DNA from: Ailurus styani
Taxonomy: Eukaryota; Chordata; Mammalia; Carnivora; Ailuridae
Assembly (NCBI GenBank): GCA_002007465.1
Contig: LNAC01000766.1
Location: 547,489 to 611,488 of the forward strand
DNA length: 64,000 nucleotides
Direction: 5' to 3'
Positions 1 through 12,130 of the stretch are shown one piece after another; within the stretch, counting starts at the first letter, position 1; the number at the start of each line of letters is the position of its first letter. The position numbers were made by a program, and so were the translations under genes. The notes under the pieces were generated by a model, which was given only the letters and a program-made list of their open reading frames with translations, was not told where the DNA came from and did not search any database.

Positions 1-1180
1 AAAAAAAAAAAGAAAAGACAAGAGAACAATTATCAAATAATAATAATAACAATCATTATTATTATTAATACAATGCTCAAAATGGGGCATGTGATTTTCT
101 AAATTTAATGAGCCGAGTGCTTGACACAATGGTTGGAAAAATATCTTACACTAAGTTACATCAGCATGAAATTTCAGAACATTGGAGACACATAAAAACT
201 TCTAGAAGCATTCAGGGTGGGTTAGGATAGAACCAGTTTACATGGGTTATAAATGCACTGAAGGATTTTTTACTTTTAGCAGAGAATTTGGGAACAATTG
301 AGTAACAGATTCATACAACAAAGAAATGTTTAAATTATTAGAAATCAATTGCATTATAGTACATTGCATGGGTTAGCTATAAGCAATATCCAGTCATAAA
401 AATATAAATATTAAATATTTAATTAACAAGTTAAACTAACAAAGGTTAACTAGCAAAAGTTACTTGAATATTTAATCTGAATATACTCTAACTATGGAGA
501 GGCTAGGGTGAGGAAAGTTGCAGAGGTGTGGGTTGTTGGAGAAAGAGTAAGCCCTTGTTGTCAATAGTTGGCTACAATAGGTATTATTTAAAACTTAAAA
601 AATGATGCGAACTTGTAAAATAAAAGCAAAGAAGAGCAGGTTGGAACCCAACATTGTCTTTTTCTTTTTCCTCTTACTTTCTACCTACCTCCTCCGCATG
701 GACAAAGAATCTGGTTTGACGGTAAATGACAGAAAGTAACTGCTGATATAATCCTGATTTTTGCTCCTCTTATTCTATTTGGATTTTGAGAGTGAGGAAG
801 CTTTCACTTTAGCTTTCCTTCCACATTTCCAATTCCTCTCTCTACTTATCAGGACTTCGATAATGATGTCCTCTCTCTGAAAAGAAAATGGAAGCTTTCC
901 TCAATTATTTTTCATATACCTCTACATGCATATCTGATGGCTTGATGAAAAACATAAATTATCTCAATATCATACCTATAAAATCGACATTTTACTCTCT
1001 CTCTTGCCAGATTGTTAAAAGCAATCTTAGCAATGGGGATTCTGCAATAATGTCTAGGAAGTTTACAATCAGTGGCAGTTGCTGCTAGTGATAGTAGTAC
1101 TAACTAGTTCTTGTTTTACTTACCCTGTTGCCAAAACTGAGTCATGTCACTGTGTGTATAAAATGTAATTGATGGACACA
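1..1180. other. AT-rich sequence without recognised features
   Basis: The stretch opens with an A-rich run and a short (AAT)n/(ATT)n pair near 40-68 that can fold back on itself. The rest looks like unique AT-rich intergenic or intronic DNA. Short reading frames here have no recognisable domain. Confidence 0.5.
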
Positions 1181-1187
1181 ATATGCC

Positions 1188-1232
1188 TTGAACAGCATAT
1201 GCACTCAGTAAATATTTGTTGAATGAATAAAT
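1188..1232 (+). repeat. L2 LINE 3' end fragment
   Basis: The phrase 'actcagtaaatatttgttgaatgaat' style ending at this site is the standard terminal motif of L2 elements. Only the last few tens of bases are recognisable. It is an old mammalian fossil. Confidence 0.5.
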
Positions 1233-1495
1233 CAATATATATGGGAATGAGTGCTTGGTGCTGGAGGCTTTTTTCTATAAAATTGACTGTCCTATTTACA
1301 GTGAAGTGATCTTTCTGGTTAGATTTTCCCCCAGAGAATTCTATTTTTATTTTAATTGAAGAGTGGTTATAAAGCTAATTGACTATTTGCATTTGCAGGA
1401 AACTATTCCCACCTCCCATCAACCCCAAACCCCAAGGAGCAATCAATGTTTAGAGGTTTCCACCCATACCAGTGGTTTAAAAGAAGAAAGCCCAA

Positions 1496-1624
1496 GATTA
1501 ATGCATATAGCTTGTCAGATACATACTTAGACTTTTTAAAATGAATCCAACTCAGGCAAGGTTAATGTATATAGCTTGTCAGATATGTACTTAGCCTTTT
1601 TTTAATGAATCCAACTCAGGCAAG
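1496..1624. repeat. Tandem duplication, two ~65-bp units
   Basis: Unit 1 (1496-1560) and unit 2 (1561-1624) are adjacent and differ at only a few positions. Both contain 'tatagcttgtcagata' and both end in 'aatccaactcaggcaag'. The few differences suggest a duplication that is not very recent. Confidence 0.85.
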
Positions 1625-1754
1625 TCAGTAATTAATGCCATAAAATTCAGCTCAACAGAAACACAATTGAAAAATGAGAACAACATAACAGAGTTCTATT
1701 GAAAGAGTGGCTATCCGAGGTTGCTATTTTTAAAAACTAATTCAAGGCACTTTG

Positions 1755-2070
1755 CCACTTTTATGAAAGCAAAGACAGAGGCACGTTGTATTGTGCATAA
1801 ACATAAAACTTTTCCTTATGTCTTTGAAGCGTATTCAATATGGACATATTAGATGTATATAATGCTTAAGAAAAGTGCTAAAATATATTTTGAGTCAGGA
1901 TATCAAATGAGACAAAAAAGTGAAGAAAAATAAGTAAATGTGTAAGTCTACAAGCATAGCACATTTATGTACTTAGAATATAAAAATATTCAATGTATTT
2001 TATTAAACCAATGATCTAAACAGTTATAAGAAAAACATGTTAATAGTGGACTTAGAAGAAAACCTTTATG
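1755..2070 (+). repeat. Unidentified ~300-bp repeat, copy A
   Basis: This segment aligns by eye in the same orientation with 45828-46135. Shared blocks include 'ttagatgtatataatgctt', 'gtcaggatatcaaatga', 'gaagaaaaataa' and 'accaatgatctaaa'. Similarity covers about 300 bp with scattered substitutions and small indels and stops at both ends. I cannot assign it to a known family. It may be an uncatalogued interspersed repeat or an old local segmental duplication. Confidence 0.6.
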
Positions 2071-3485
2071 AATTATAAATTTAATAATTTCTTAAATTTT
2101 TTTTTCTCCATTTGTTTTTGTGAAAAACAAAACAACAACAACAAACCTGATGAGGGAAGAAATAGACTACCACCAAATTAAAATTTGATAATACCGCAGA
2201 CATACTCATCACAAGAAAAAGTCATCCTTTATCTAACAGTGTGATGTCAACTACAATAAAAATGTGTAGGACACAGAAATTTTAACCTATGAAAGAGAAT
2301 TATTTTAAACCAAATTTAGACTAATTGATAAGCAAGTAAAATAAACATGAATTGCTGTGGTTCAAACACTAATACTTAAAAAATGACTTATTTTACATTT
2401 TAGTAACAGTCTTCTTTTAGTTACAACTGTATGTTACAACTGTGCATGTGTGTTGTAGCATTTCTGTGTGTATCACTGAAAGAGTTTACAACAATAAATG
2501 AGGGTGTTAGGGGATTTAGAATTAAATCTCAAAGTAAAAATTTTCATATGAAAAAGCACAACTGGCTATTGTTGGATTGATGCTTATTTTACACAGTATT
2601 TCCCAGATTCTGGTAAATTAAAACAGCTTTGGTTCCAACTTAGAATTTTCTAGTTCCATATTAAATTTATAAGTAAAATTTGTAAGCGTTCCTCCAAAAT
2701 AATAATAAAAAAAATACAACCATGACTATCAACATATTCAGCTTTCTGACCTTGCCAGTGAAGATTAGTACTTCTGAAGATTAGTACTTCTGAGCATATT
2801 ATGTATATGTTTCAGTCCACACACTTCAATAGCTTTTCTTTTTACTACATGGTCAAGTTGAATTTAAAAAAGGCAATATTCAGATCTTTCTTTAATATGA
2901 CCTTATTTTACTCCTCCCCTAGAACAAGCCACTGTCAGAAACAGACTTCTCTCATCGCCCTCATTCTCACGCATACACATCATATACCCTCTCTTCACCT
3001 GCTAGGCCCAGCGAGCACTGGTCACAGGGTGGTGTGCTCAGCCAGGGTGGAGCTCTTTCCTGCAATTTTCCAGTAATGATGACCAGCACTGATTTCTCCC
3101 CTGTCTTGGAGAACTTACACATCCTATGTTGTCCACTGATTGGTGATTTACTGTCTTTATTACTAAACACACACACATTCTTACATTTAAAAAGTTCTTT
3201 CTCAATCAGATTATAAACTACCAAAATAGATTAATTTGGATTTCAGCTTCTCTTGGGTCTTGTATTTATTGAAAACAACAACCACAACAGCTATAATAAC
3301 ACTACTGTTAATTTTCCATCTTGATAAATATAATAATGCTTCTCCCTGCTAAAAACTCTTTATTCGTTGACAGATTGTTCCTGGTTGCCAGCATAGAGGT
3401 GGAAAAAATTAGAAACCAGGGAAGGAAATAGAAAGCTCTGGTGAGTGGATGGGAAGACCAGTTTGGCTTGAGGGCCTTGAATTAA
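2071..3485. other. Unique sequence, no gene seen
   Basis: No long open frame, repeat family or RNA gene is recognised here, apart from a perfect 16-bp tandem duplication at 2760-2791. Confidence 0.45.
2760..2791. repeat. Perfect 16-bp tandem duplication
   Basis: The unit gaagattagtacttct occurs twice back to back with no mismatch, consistent with a recent slippage event. Confidence 0.9.
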
Positions 3486-3489
3486 ATTT

Positions 3490-4550
3490 ATTCACTCATC
3501 AAACATTTATTTAATGCCTCCTATGAATCAGGCACTATGGTGTATTCAAAGGTGAAATATCTGTATCTGCCTGTAAGGAGTTTACATATTCACATTCTCT
3601 AAGGTGAGACAGCAAGAAATCAATATTTATAACCTCGTGGGATAAGCACTATAATACGTGTTTGCATAGAGTGTCATAGGAACCTAAAAGAAAGGAAGCA
3701 AAATGAGTCTGACTGGGAGAGAGGGTCTCAAAGCAGGATTCCTGACTTTTGAGCTGGGCCTTAAGGAGAGTAAAAGTAAGCTAGTGTCATAGGGGAAGGT
3801 CATTTAATACAAAGAAAGGATCACGTTACCAAGAAGAGAGGCAAGAAAACATGGGGTAGAGTCAGGGAATCACAAGTAGTTCAGTACAGCTGAAGAATGG
3901 AGTCCCCACAGCAGAGAAGGAGGGAAAAAGTAGGAGCAGAGACAGATGCCAAATCACTGTATACCATAGTCCTAGACACGATCCTGTGGAGGATAAGGAG
4001 CCATGGGAAGGTTTTTCAACAGGACAATGGTGTGATCATATTTGCATCTGAGAAAGATTGCTTTGATAGCTGTGCCAAGGAGAGATTGGAGGGGAGGAGT
4101 CCGAAGACAGGGAGATAATTTAGTATTATGAAAGAGAAATGATGAAGGGCTGAACAGGCTAGAGGAGCAGTGGAGACAAAGGGAGCCAAATCTAAGTAAC
4201 AGGAGAGCGTGTGGAATGAAGAGCACCTTGTGGAAGTGAGAGAGAGGCACCTAGACTGACTACCACAATGATGGCTGGAGTGATAGAACGGATGATACTG
4301 TATTCTATCAAGAGAGAACCTTAGGAGAAGCATGGTGGGGGGAGAGGACTGAGGACATATTAAATTTGCAATATCAAGTTTGGGATGGTCATTTAGCAAT
4401 TCATTAGGATGTAAGTGTCCTGAGGATGAGAGAGAAACTTGGGCTGGGGTTATTGGCAAGTGTCGGGAAGCTAAAACCAAGGGTATGAATGAGATTTTTC
4501 AGGAAGAGTAGAAAGAATGGAGAGAAGAGCACTGAGAACAAGCCTGGGTG
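3490..4550 (-). repeat. L2 LINE, antisense, ~1 kb
   Basis: The left edge is the reverse of the L2 3' end ('ttcactcatcaaacatttatttaatgcctcctatg..caggcact'). Moving right come the reverse complements of successive L2 blocks, including 'gggccttaaggagag' and 'agccatgggaaggtttt.aacaggacaatggtgtgatcatattt'. Frames read through this segment in either direction are broken and are not genes. Confidence 0.7.
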
Positions 4551-4985
4551 ATCTCAAAATGTATTTTGTGGTTGTTCTGCAGAGTATAAGATCAAGTTAC
4601 TGTGATTAAAATTTGGGGCTGAAAGCTGGCCAGAGTTTGTGTAATTTAGACTTCCCATTGATGCCAGTGGAGGGAAAATAGAGGCTTCCTTATTGGCTTG
4701 ACCAGATGTGTGGCCAAATTACACCCTCAACCCTATTGAACTCCACGCTGGCCCTGGGCCACAGCCGGACTCAGATATTTGCCTGACAGAAATAAGCTTC
4801 AGACTTATCTATGCCATGGTATTTGGGAAGTTCTTTGTAAAGCAACCTAAACTCTACCCTGCCTGATACATTGAGTGATGTAGTGAAGTTGTAAGAAGTA
4901 ATGTCCTCAAAACACATGAAAGAGGGATGAGGATATGATAGCCACAGGGAGGAAAACAAAAAAAGAGAAGGCTCTACATCATTGT

Positions 4986-5086
4986 CAGGAAGAAAGAAAG
5001 AAGGAAAGGAAGGAAGGAAGGAAGGAAGGAAAGAAGGAAGGAAGGGGGAGGGACAGAGGGAGGGAAGAAAGAAAGAGGGAGAAAGT
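4986..5086. repeat. (GGAA)n/(GAAA)n purine tract
   Basis: About 100 bp of nearly pure purine on the plus strand: GAAA and GGAA units followed by GGGAGGGA variants. The Lys/Glu/Arg-rich frame across it is an artefact of the repeat. Confidence 0.9.
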
Positions 5087-5790
5087 TTTCGTAAAGGGGT
5101 ACAAGTCTGAGAGAAGGCTGGGCTTGCTGTCCTAGCCCTTACATGAGCTATGGACCTGATATGTAGGGAAAAGAGAGAACCCTCCCTTCAAAAGGATGGC
5201 AAGAGAGAGGAGTCCTTTGAGAGAATGATAGTTTACACTTAAAGTAGTTGAAGGGAGAATTATGTGAGAGGTATGAGCTAAAATGGTGTGTTTACAATAG
5301 ATTAGAGCTTCCCTGGGGGCAGAACAGATACACTATAAGAAGATGAATCAGGGAGGAAACATGGCATAGCTGGAAAATGGGATTCCTGAGTGGGTAAAGA
5401 ATGGAAGAGAGTGGCATTCTCCGCACTGGATGAGAATGACAGGGAGGGAAAAGGGGAATTAGCTATGAGTCACTGACGTAAACTTTGATGTTAAGTAAAG
5501 CTTGGACTTTAATCTGTGTGTGGTGGGGAAGTGACAGACAGCATGTGAGGAGAAAGGTATGATCAGACTGACCTTTTAGAAAATCTAGTCTAAGAATAAA
5601 CAGAAAAAGTGAAAAATTAGAGGCGGGTAAAACAGTCAGGAGACAGAATTAATGAATTTCACTTGGTCGAGGTGTTATAATTTGTATAAAATCTACAAAT
5701 TCAATTGATAGGAAATTGAAATTCTTCCTCCGGGCTTCTGAAGCACTTGCTTCTACCTTAGTTATAGCGCTTAACTACTTTGCATTATGC
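5087..5790. other. Unique sequence, no gene seen
   Basis: Purine-rich but non-repetitive sequence. No recognisable family or coding potential. Confidence 0.4.
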
Positions 5791-5794
5791 TTTT

Positions 5795-5930
5795 TCTGTT
5801 TTCCCATTTGCCTTCCCTATAGCCTGAGAGCCCTTTTGGAACAGTGCTGTCTTTTTCATACCTGCACCCCAGGGCCCTGGGCCTGACACAGGAAGGCACT
5901 CAGCAACATGTTTCCAGGTGAATAAATGAG
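5795..5930 (+). repeat. L2 LINE 3' end fragment
   Basis: The run 'gagagcccttttggaacagtgctgtc', then 'cacccagggccctgggcctgacacaggaaggcactcagcaa' and 'gaataaatgag' follows the order of the L2 3' terminus (depository of 'tgcctggcacatagtaggcactcaataaat'). Confidence 0.55.
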
Positions 5931-8900
5931 GCTACTGGAATATTTAAGACATCTGGTGACTAGGCCTCCTACCAAAAGAGTGACAGCCAGAGTGGAAGGA
6001 AAGTACAGCAGAGGCATTTAAAAGAAACAGTATCAGAACACGGTGAATGAATGACGACAAGGGAAAACTGAGCACAACTACCGTATCCACACTGAACGAT
6101 GAGTCAGGCTACAGGAGGCACGGATTTAGCTGGAGACAATGGGAACATGCTGACATACAGGTCCCTGTCCAGGAGCCTCACCACTGCCTCTCATTTCAGC
6201 TGAGATTTGTTGAGGTCTGTGGATGGCATGGAGGATAGCACAGGTTGGGGGATCAGAGACAGAGCAAGACATGGTTTCCTATTATACGATACAAGAAGAA
6301 TCAGCATGTAAATTCACAGGTACATAGTCAACTGAACCCAGAAATAAAAAAAAAAGTTCTAGATACAGATTAAGTATAGGAAACTGGACTAAGTGGACTA
6401 AGCTATTGATGCTCTGGTAATACTTTTGGGGATGTTTCTTATTCCAAAGATCTCAGAGGTTTGAACTAAAGCCTTTGTAATATACAAAAATGTATTTTGT
6501 CAACATGATCTCTGATACACAATGCCTTCAGAGAGCATATGTATGGAACATCCTATGTGTAAGTGAATGAATATTTTGTGACTAAACTATTTCAAGGAAT
6601 TAATACAATCAACTGTCTGGATGTCAACTAAAGCAGAAACAAAGGCAACAATTATGGCTATAGACTTAGGGAACTGAATATCAAAACATTCCAAAAGAAC
6701 CTAAATCAATGAAATTTATGATCAATAAATAATATAACATAATCAAAAGCAATAAAACAAATCTGCTGACAATTTTAAAAACCTGATATTTTGCATCAGA
6801 GGGGAAAATCTATTAATACAGTGTTCTAAAAAGGGAAAGATAAGACACATCAAGTTATTTCCCAGAAGTTATTTTATTCTTTCCTAAGAAAAAGGCTATC
6901 CATAAAGACTGAGACACCACACTTCCTCCAGCCAAGTGGCTGGCATATAAGAGGAAGGTATACTGAATGTTTCTGAATTAGGTCAAGCTAGTAAAAACAA
7001 TGATGCTGGGTATGAAGTAGTGATCATGGGTTTATTTCCACTCCTGGAAATAGGTGCATTTAATTTAGCTTATGGCTGAGATCTAACTATTCAATACAGT
7101 GGCCCGAAGGAGAGATGCTCAGCCCAGCCAAACCCTGACCACAGTAAAGGAAGCTCCACAGGGAACAAGTTTCCCTGTTTTGCCTAGAGATACTGCACCA
7201 TGCAAAGTCAGGCTGTAGGTGTTTCCAGGGTGCTCACTCTGCCTGTCTGTTCAGCCACAGCCTGAGCCATCAGTTTTACCTACAAACTTGTTTAGTCAAG
7301 GACAACTGGGGGCCCAAGGAATGTTGAGAAACCGCGGAAGAAGGTGAATATCACTTTTGTGATAGGGCCAACTCTCATCAGATATCTCAGAGAAAGGCTG
7401 GTATTACTAAGGGGTGCTCTATAGGCTTTTATTTTGACCCAAAGCTTGTTTCCAGATACCAATATATTACTTTTCAATGATCCTAGTAAGATGAATACCT
7501 ATCAGTTATCTGAATGTATCTTAATACGTTCAACCCAGATCTGCTTACTTTAACTTATGGACGGTGGACAGAAATTAGTCGGAAAGAATTAGCACGACAA
7601 ACGAGCATCTACAGCAACAAGAAGGCTACTAGCAGAGAATATGTGGGCAATGGGACAGAAATTCCGCTTTCCCACTTTATTGCTGTAAATAAGATTGTTT
7701 TACAACTTCTAAATCACACAAATATCAATCCGTTTTCACCTATCTTCTGAAATTGAAACCAGAAATAGTAAAATAACAAAGACTTCAGTAAAAATGAAAC
7801 AATGAAATGTGTTTCAATGTGTTTTCTCTGCCCCAGTTAATGTAAATGTGTATAAGGAAAATTGTATCAGGTGTATGCATCAATTCTAGTAAGAATACTG
7901 GGTCAAAAGTAATTGGGTTTCATTTCTGACATATATTAGAACTTAAAAGGTGTCCGTGGGCTTCGCCAGCCATGGTTTGTCTATTCTAATCAGGTTTCCT
8001 TCTGAAACCAGGTCCCTGGGGAGGGAAGGAAGGGCTGCTCACGGCTGAGCCAGAGCTCCCAAGGGACAGTCAAAATGGAAACCTTCACATCAGCCGTCTG
8101 AACACTAATCCAACCTCTCATGAAGACTAATATTTTGACTTAACTGGTTCAAAGAAATAATTCCAAGGTTCTGCATGCGTTTCCTGGGCTTTGCAATGAA
8201 AGGCAGGTTATAGTGAGGAGATGGATTTAAATGTGGAGGAGGAGAAACCACTATTAATTCTGCCTGCCAAAAAATCAATACCTGTTTTAACCTTTCTCTC
8301 CCTTTCTTTCTCACTCCCTCTTTGGCTTAAGAAATGAATTCCATGTTTATTCTCTCCTAGGATTCATGGGCTTGCTTGAGAACTTAGGAAAGTCAGTCAA
8401 CAACCTGTTTAGACAATCCCATTAGGAAAATTGTCTGATCGAGGAGGCTATCAGAATTCAAGCCCTCATCAAGGAGTTCTTTTCGTCATCTTCAAATCCT
8501 ATTTTCTTGTCCCAATCGCCTACAATTACCGGGAAACTGGTCACTGTTGGAATGTAATGTCTCAGAATTCGAAGTGTTTACAGTTTTCTGATGGAACATC
8601 AATTTCTCCAACAGAATGCATTTGATGACATATAGAAAGAGGAGCTTAGTCCACCCCAGGCTGTCGTTTCCAGTGGGGAAGAACAATAACTTACATATGG
8701 GGAAGGGAAGGATGGACTCAAAGAGCACTTCCCATTGAGACTTGTAATCTCAGAATTTGGGCCACAGAGACAGCAGCACACTCTTCTTGCTTTCACTTTG
8801 GCCCTCTAAGGTTTTAAAAGGCTGTTTCTTGAAGCATTGTCAGCATTAAGACGTTTATCTCCTCCCTCTAAGATTCTTGCAAGTGGTAATAAAATTGTTT

Positions 8901-9050
8901 TCATTTCATTTAAGAAGCTAAGCCAAGTTTTTATTACATTTAGAAAGGCTGCTCTCCAGCTGTTTGGACACCAATGGCCCATTAATGTAATGACAAGCAA
9001 AGTCAAATGGAGCTGGCTTAGGCTAGACCTTTTATCCAGTTACTGGATGC
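5931..9050. other. Unique sequence, no gene seen
   Basis: Three kilobases without a recognised repeat family. The longest frames are under 80 codons and have no recognisable domain. The part from about 8430 to 9050 has a more balanced base composition than its surroundings and adjoins the exon-like frame at 9056-9290. Confidence 0.4.
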
Positions 9051-9055
9051 CAGTC

Positions 9056-9290
9056 TATTTCTGTTCTAGAATCTCATTAAGAATGGTTTTTAGCATCTTA
9101 ATCTGTTTCTGATCCAAGCTAAGGTCGTGGAGAGCTCCCTTCATCTCTGTTTCTTCAGGCCAAGCTTCTGCTAAACTAAGAACATCCCCCATCTCTTTGC
9201 ACATGTCTGGGGAGCTCATATTCTTGGATTCTTGTTTAATCTTCAGTTCTCCTAAATCCAGTGCCATTATCTCCCTTCCAGAATAGGCAG
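9056..9290 (-). CDS. Candidate exon or gene fragment, unidentified
   Basis: A 128-codon minus-strand frame ends at 9055. Its C-terminal ~70 codons, from an internal ATG at about 9267, look like real protein: an acidic and basic mix with a SUMO-type motif (KIKQE), then SPDMCKEMGDVLSLAEAWPE, then an amphipathic helix ending NEILEQK and a stop. The upstream residues are less protein-like. Reading on the minus strand, a pyrimidine-rich stretch (ctctctgcctattctggaag) just before 'ggagataATGGC' could be a splice acceptor. That would make this a last exon. I do not recognise the family. It could also be chance or an old processed copy. No neighbouring exon was found. Confidence 0.3.
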
Positions 9291-9602
9291 AGAGGTGCCT
9301 TGTATTGTGTACCAATAATTGTCTCCTATTCCATTGCACAGAAGTATGAAGTGATTTGTAAGATATAGCACATAATCTGAAGAATGACATAAATACATCT
9401 CTACACATGTATATACTGGAACCATCTCTACAAGGACACATAAGAAATGGATACTAAGGCATTTCTTCCGGGGAAGGGAGCTGGGACATTCAGGATAACT
9501 GGGTAGAATGGAGACTTACTTCATACTGTCATACAAAATCTTAAAAAAAAAAAAAAGAAATCATGTCTTCCTTTCCCTAATCCACCCACATTTCATATTA
9601 AA

Positions 9603-9770
9603 TATTTTATTTATTTATTTGACAGAGAGAGAGATCACAAGTAGGCAGAGAGGCAGGCAGAGGGACAGGAGGAAGCAGGCACCCTGCGCAGCAGGGAGCT
9701 CAACTCGGGGCTTGATCCCAGGACCCTGAGATCATGACCTGAGCTGAAGGCAGAGGCCACCCAGGCACCC
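9603..9770 (-). mobile_element. Can-SINE, antisense
   Basis: It begins with the reverse of the SINE tail (attttatttatttatttga), then the purine-rich reversed CT body, and ends with 'gatcatgacctgagctgaaggcagaggc..cacccaggcaccc', the reversed tRNA-like head. Part of the head between 'gaggc' and 'cacccagg' is missing. A 12-bp inverted repeat (9559-9570 and 9771-9782) flanks it. Confidence 0.9.
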
Positions 9771-9782
9771 GAAGACATGATT

Positions 9783-10744
9783 CCTAATGTAGTAATTCCT
9801 ATGAAGGATCATGTGCCCTTAAAGGGAGGTGTTATTTAAATAACCAAAGCTTCCATCCCAATGCACACACACACGCACACACAGGAAAAGCCAGACACAA
9901 ACATCACTGGCTTGACTGAGTATGATTTTATATCTTATCTGTAAGAATGAGCTGTGCAAGCAGCACGCCTAGTTTATCATGCATCTAAGCCATTTTTCAA
10001 ACTTTTGTGTCATTAACAATGTGTCAAACACAATCTGCCACATTGTCAAGACTACATGAGAGAAACATAATTCTGGTTTCCAATTCCTATATTGGAAATT
10101 TGTGCAACATGCTTCCTTTTAAGACACCCCTGAAGTCTGATTAAAAGAGAGGCATATTTGCAGGACTGAAGTTAGAGTTGCCTGGAGAAATTAGGTAAAA
10201 ACAAAACAAAACAAAACAAAAACCAAAACATATCCCTACCACTTTGGTCTCTCTTCCTGGGAAGTAGGGACAGTAACTGTGGGAAGATACTCTTTCTACT
10301 GCCCTCTTCTGTTCTCCTCACAAGAGAACCACCCAAGTTTTCATGGGCATGCAAACCCCACTGAAGAATGAATCAGGGAATTCCAATCTGTGTGTGATTG
10401 TGTTCTGGGCTGGGGCGGGGGGTGGAAGGGTGGAGGGGCGAAGTCTTCATGTCACATTTACTTCTGTGTTTTGTGAGGTAATAACAGCAACAACAAAGGT
10501 AGTGTAGGTAACCATGAACAACCTGTGCCAGGATAATCAGTTCAGTGTTTAAAATGTACATGTACGTTCTATCTTCCTACCACCAAAGCATATTAAATCA
10601 CTCTCTCCGGGGGGAAAGCCTCAAATCTATATTTAGAACAAGTTCCCCAGGCAAGACTTAGGTATAGAATTGTTTGAGAATCCGGGATCTAAGAAAGGTG
10701 ATAACAGCGCTCCTGCTGCCATTGATGGAATGCTTTCTATCTTC
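9783..10744. other. Unique sequence with short simple repeats
   Basis: It contains a short (CA)n run near 9862-9882 and an (AAAAC)n run near 10200-10225. No gene or known repeat family is recognised. Confidence 0.4.
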
Positions 10745-11190
10745 CAGTTACTGTGGCCACCCTCCTGTAAGCCACCTTCATTACTCACCTCCGCGTCTCA
10801 TCGGGTGTCCCTGAGTCTGCTTTTATTCCTCCACCGCCAACCAGAGTCTTTTAAGAGAGAAATTATTTTGTGCGACTCCACTCCTCAAGGTCTTCTGATG
10901 GCCTCTCGTCTCATTCTGAATAAAATCCAGATTTTTCCCATGGCCGTCATAGTCCCACATGAAAGGACCTCTCTAACTTCTGTAACTATCACCCTCTGCC
11001 TCCTTCACTCTGCTCCAGCAACTCTGATTTCCATTCTTTCCCTTAGGGACATCAAGGACATTTTCACCTCCAATTCTTTGCATCTACTATTTCCTTTGCT
11101 TGGGAAAGCTCTTCCCTGAGTGACGCAAAGGGCTCACTCTTCACTTAACTGAGTATTCCTTTAAACATTCTCTCTTTAGAGAGGATATCT
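10745..11190 (+). repeat. L2 LINE, sense, left part
   Basis: Successive L2 blocks are visible: 'aaggtcttctgatggcctct', 'tctgaataaaatccagat', 'ctctgctccagcaactctgatt', then 'tttgcttgggaaagctcttccctgagtg'. It continues at 11714 after an inserted LTR-like element. The 149-codon frame here is part of the repeat, not a gene. Confidence 0.65.
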
Positions 11191-11713
11191 GTGTCTTGCA
11201 GCTTCTAAGGTGGTGTCCAAATGTTCCCACCTCCTGCTATTTCTAACCTTGTATAATCCCCACCGCCAATATGCTTTTAACCAAGAGAATATGGCAACAT
11301 TTAGGGGATGTCACTGCTATGGTTAGAATGCAAAGATTGTTACTTCCATCTTGCCAGGAGACTCTCTTTTGCTGCCTTTCATGAAACAGCTGCTATGTTG
11401 CCGAGTCTCACGTGGCAAGTAACGAAGGGCAGCTTCCAGCCGACAGTCAGCAACAATCCAAAAGCTGTTGAGGAACTAAATCCTGTCAACAACCAGGTAA
11501 GTGAGCTTGGAAGTGGATCTTTCCCCAGTCAAGCCTTGGAGTGAGACCCCAGCCCTTACAGAAATCTTGATTGCACCTTTCTAAGAGATCCTGAAGCTAA
11601 ACCATGCTCAGATCCTTGAGCTACAGAAACTTTAAAATAATAATGTATGCTGTTTTAAGCTATTAACTTTAGGGGTAATTTTTTTTAACTCAGCAATAGA
11701 TGGCTAATACAAC
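11191..11713 (+). mobile_element. MaLR-type LTR remnant inserted in L2
   Basis: The body carries 'ttgtataatccccaccgccaa', 'accaagagaatatggcaaca' and 'gtgagcttggaagtggatctttccccag'. It ends in 'gttttaagctattaactttaggggtaat..cagcaatagatggctaatacaa', the terminal pattern of MaLR/MLT-like LTRs. L2 sequence resumes immediately to the right. No viral gene is present. The subfamily is not resolved. Confidence 0.5.
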
Positions 11714-11960
11714 TTCTTGGTCACCTTTTATGTAATAGAATCTACCCATTTTGCCTCCTAATCCTGCTTTGTGCTTTATTTCTTCTAAGTTTATATCATC
11801 GCCTAGCACATGCTCACTTCCCCCTATTCCATATATGAATTTTTGTCTGTCTCTACCTACTGGGATATTATGCACTTTCACTTACTATTATATGTCCAGG
11901 ACCTAGAAGAGTACTTGGCACATGATAAAATCTCAGTAAATATTTACTGAATTAGTAAGT
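11714..11960 (+). repeat. L2 LINE, sense, 3' end
   Basis: This continues the copy at 10745-11190. It ends 'ccaggacctagaagagtacttggcacatgataaaatctcagtaaatatttactgaat', the recognisable L2 3' terminus. Confidence 0.65.
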
Positions 11961-12039
11961 TACTCATTGAATTCTTCCGACCAATGCATTATATATGTAT
12001 ATTACTTTCTATTTTTTGTTGAGAAAACATATACATGAA

Positions 12040-12130
12040 GATTTTAAGAACTTGTCAAGATGTGATAGAGGTAGTAGAGGTAGGATCTGAATACAGTCTG
12101 TCTGACTCTTGACTTTCTCCATTATAACAA
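12040..12130 (-). repeat. MIR fragment, antisense
   Basis: The order 'aagaacttgtcaagatgtgatag..ggtaggatctgaatacagtctgtctgactct' matches the reversed middle and head of MIR. Confidence 0.4.

Noticed and set aside
4016..4480. 154-codon minus-strand frame
   Set aside because: Falls entirely in a decayed antisense L2 element.
10670..11119. 149-codon plus-strand frame
   Set aside because: Lies mostly in an L2 fragment. No domain, start context or splice sites support a gene.
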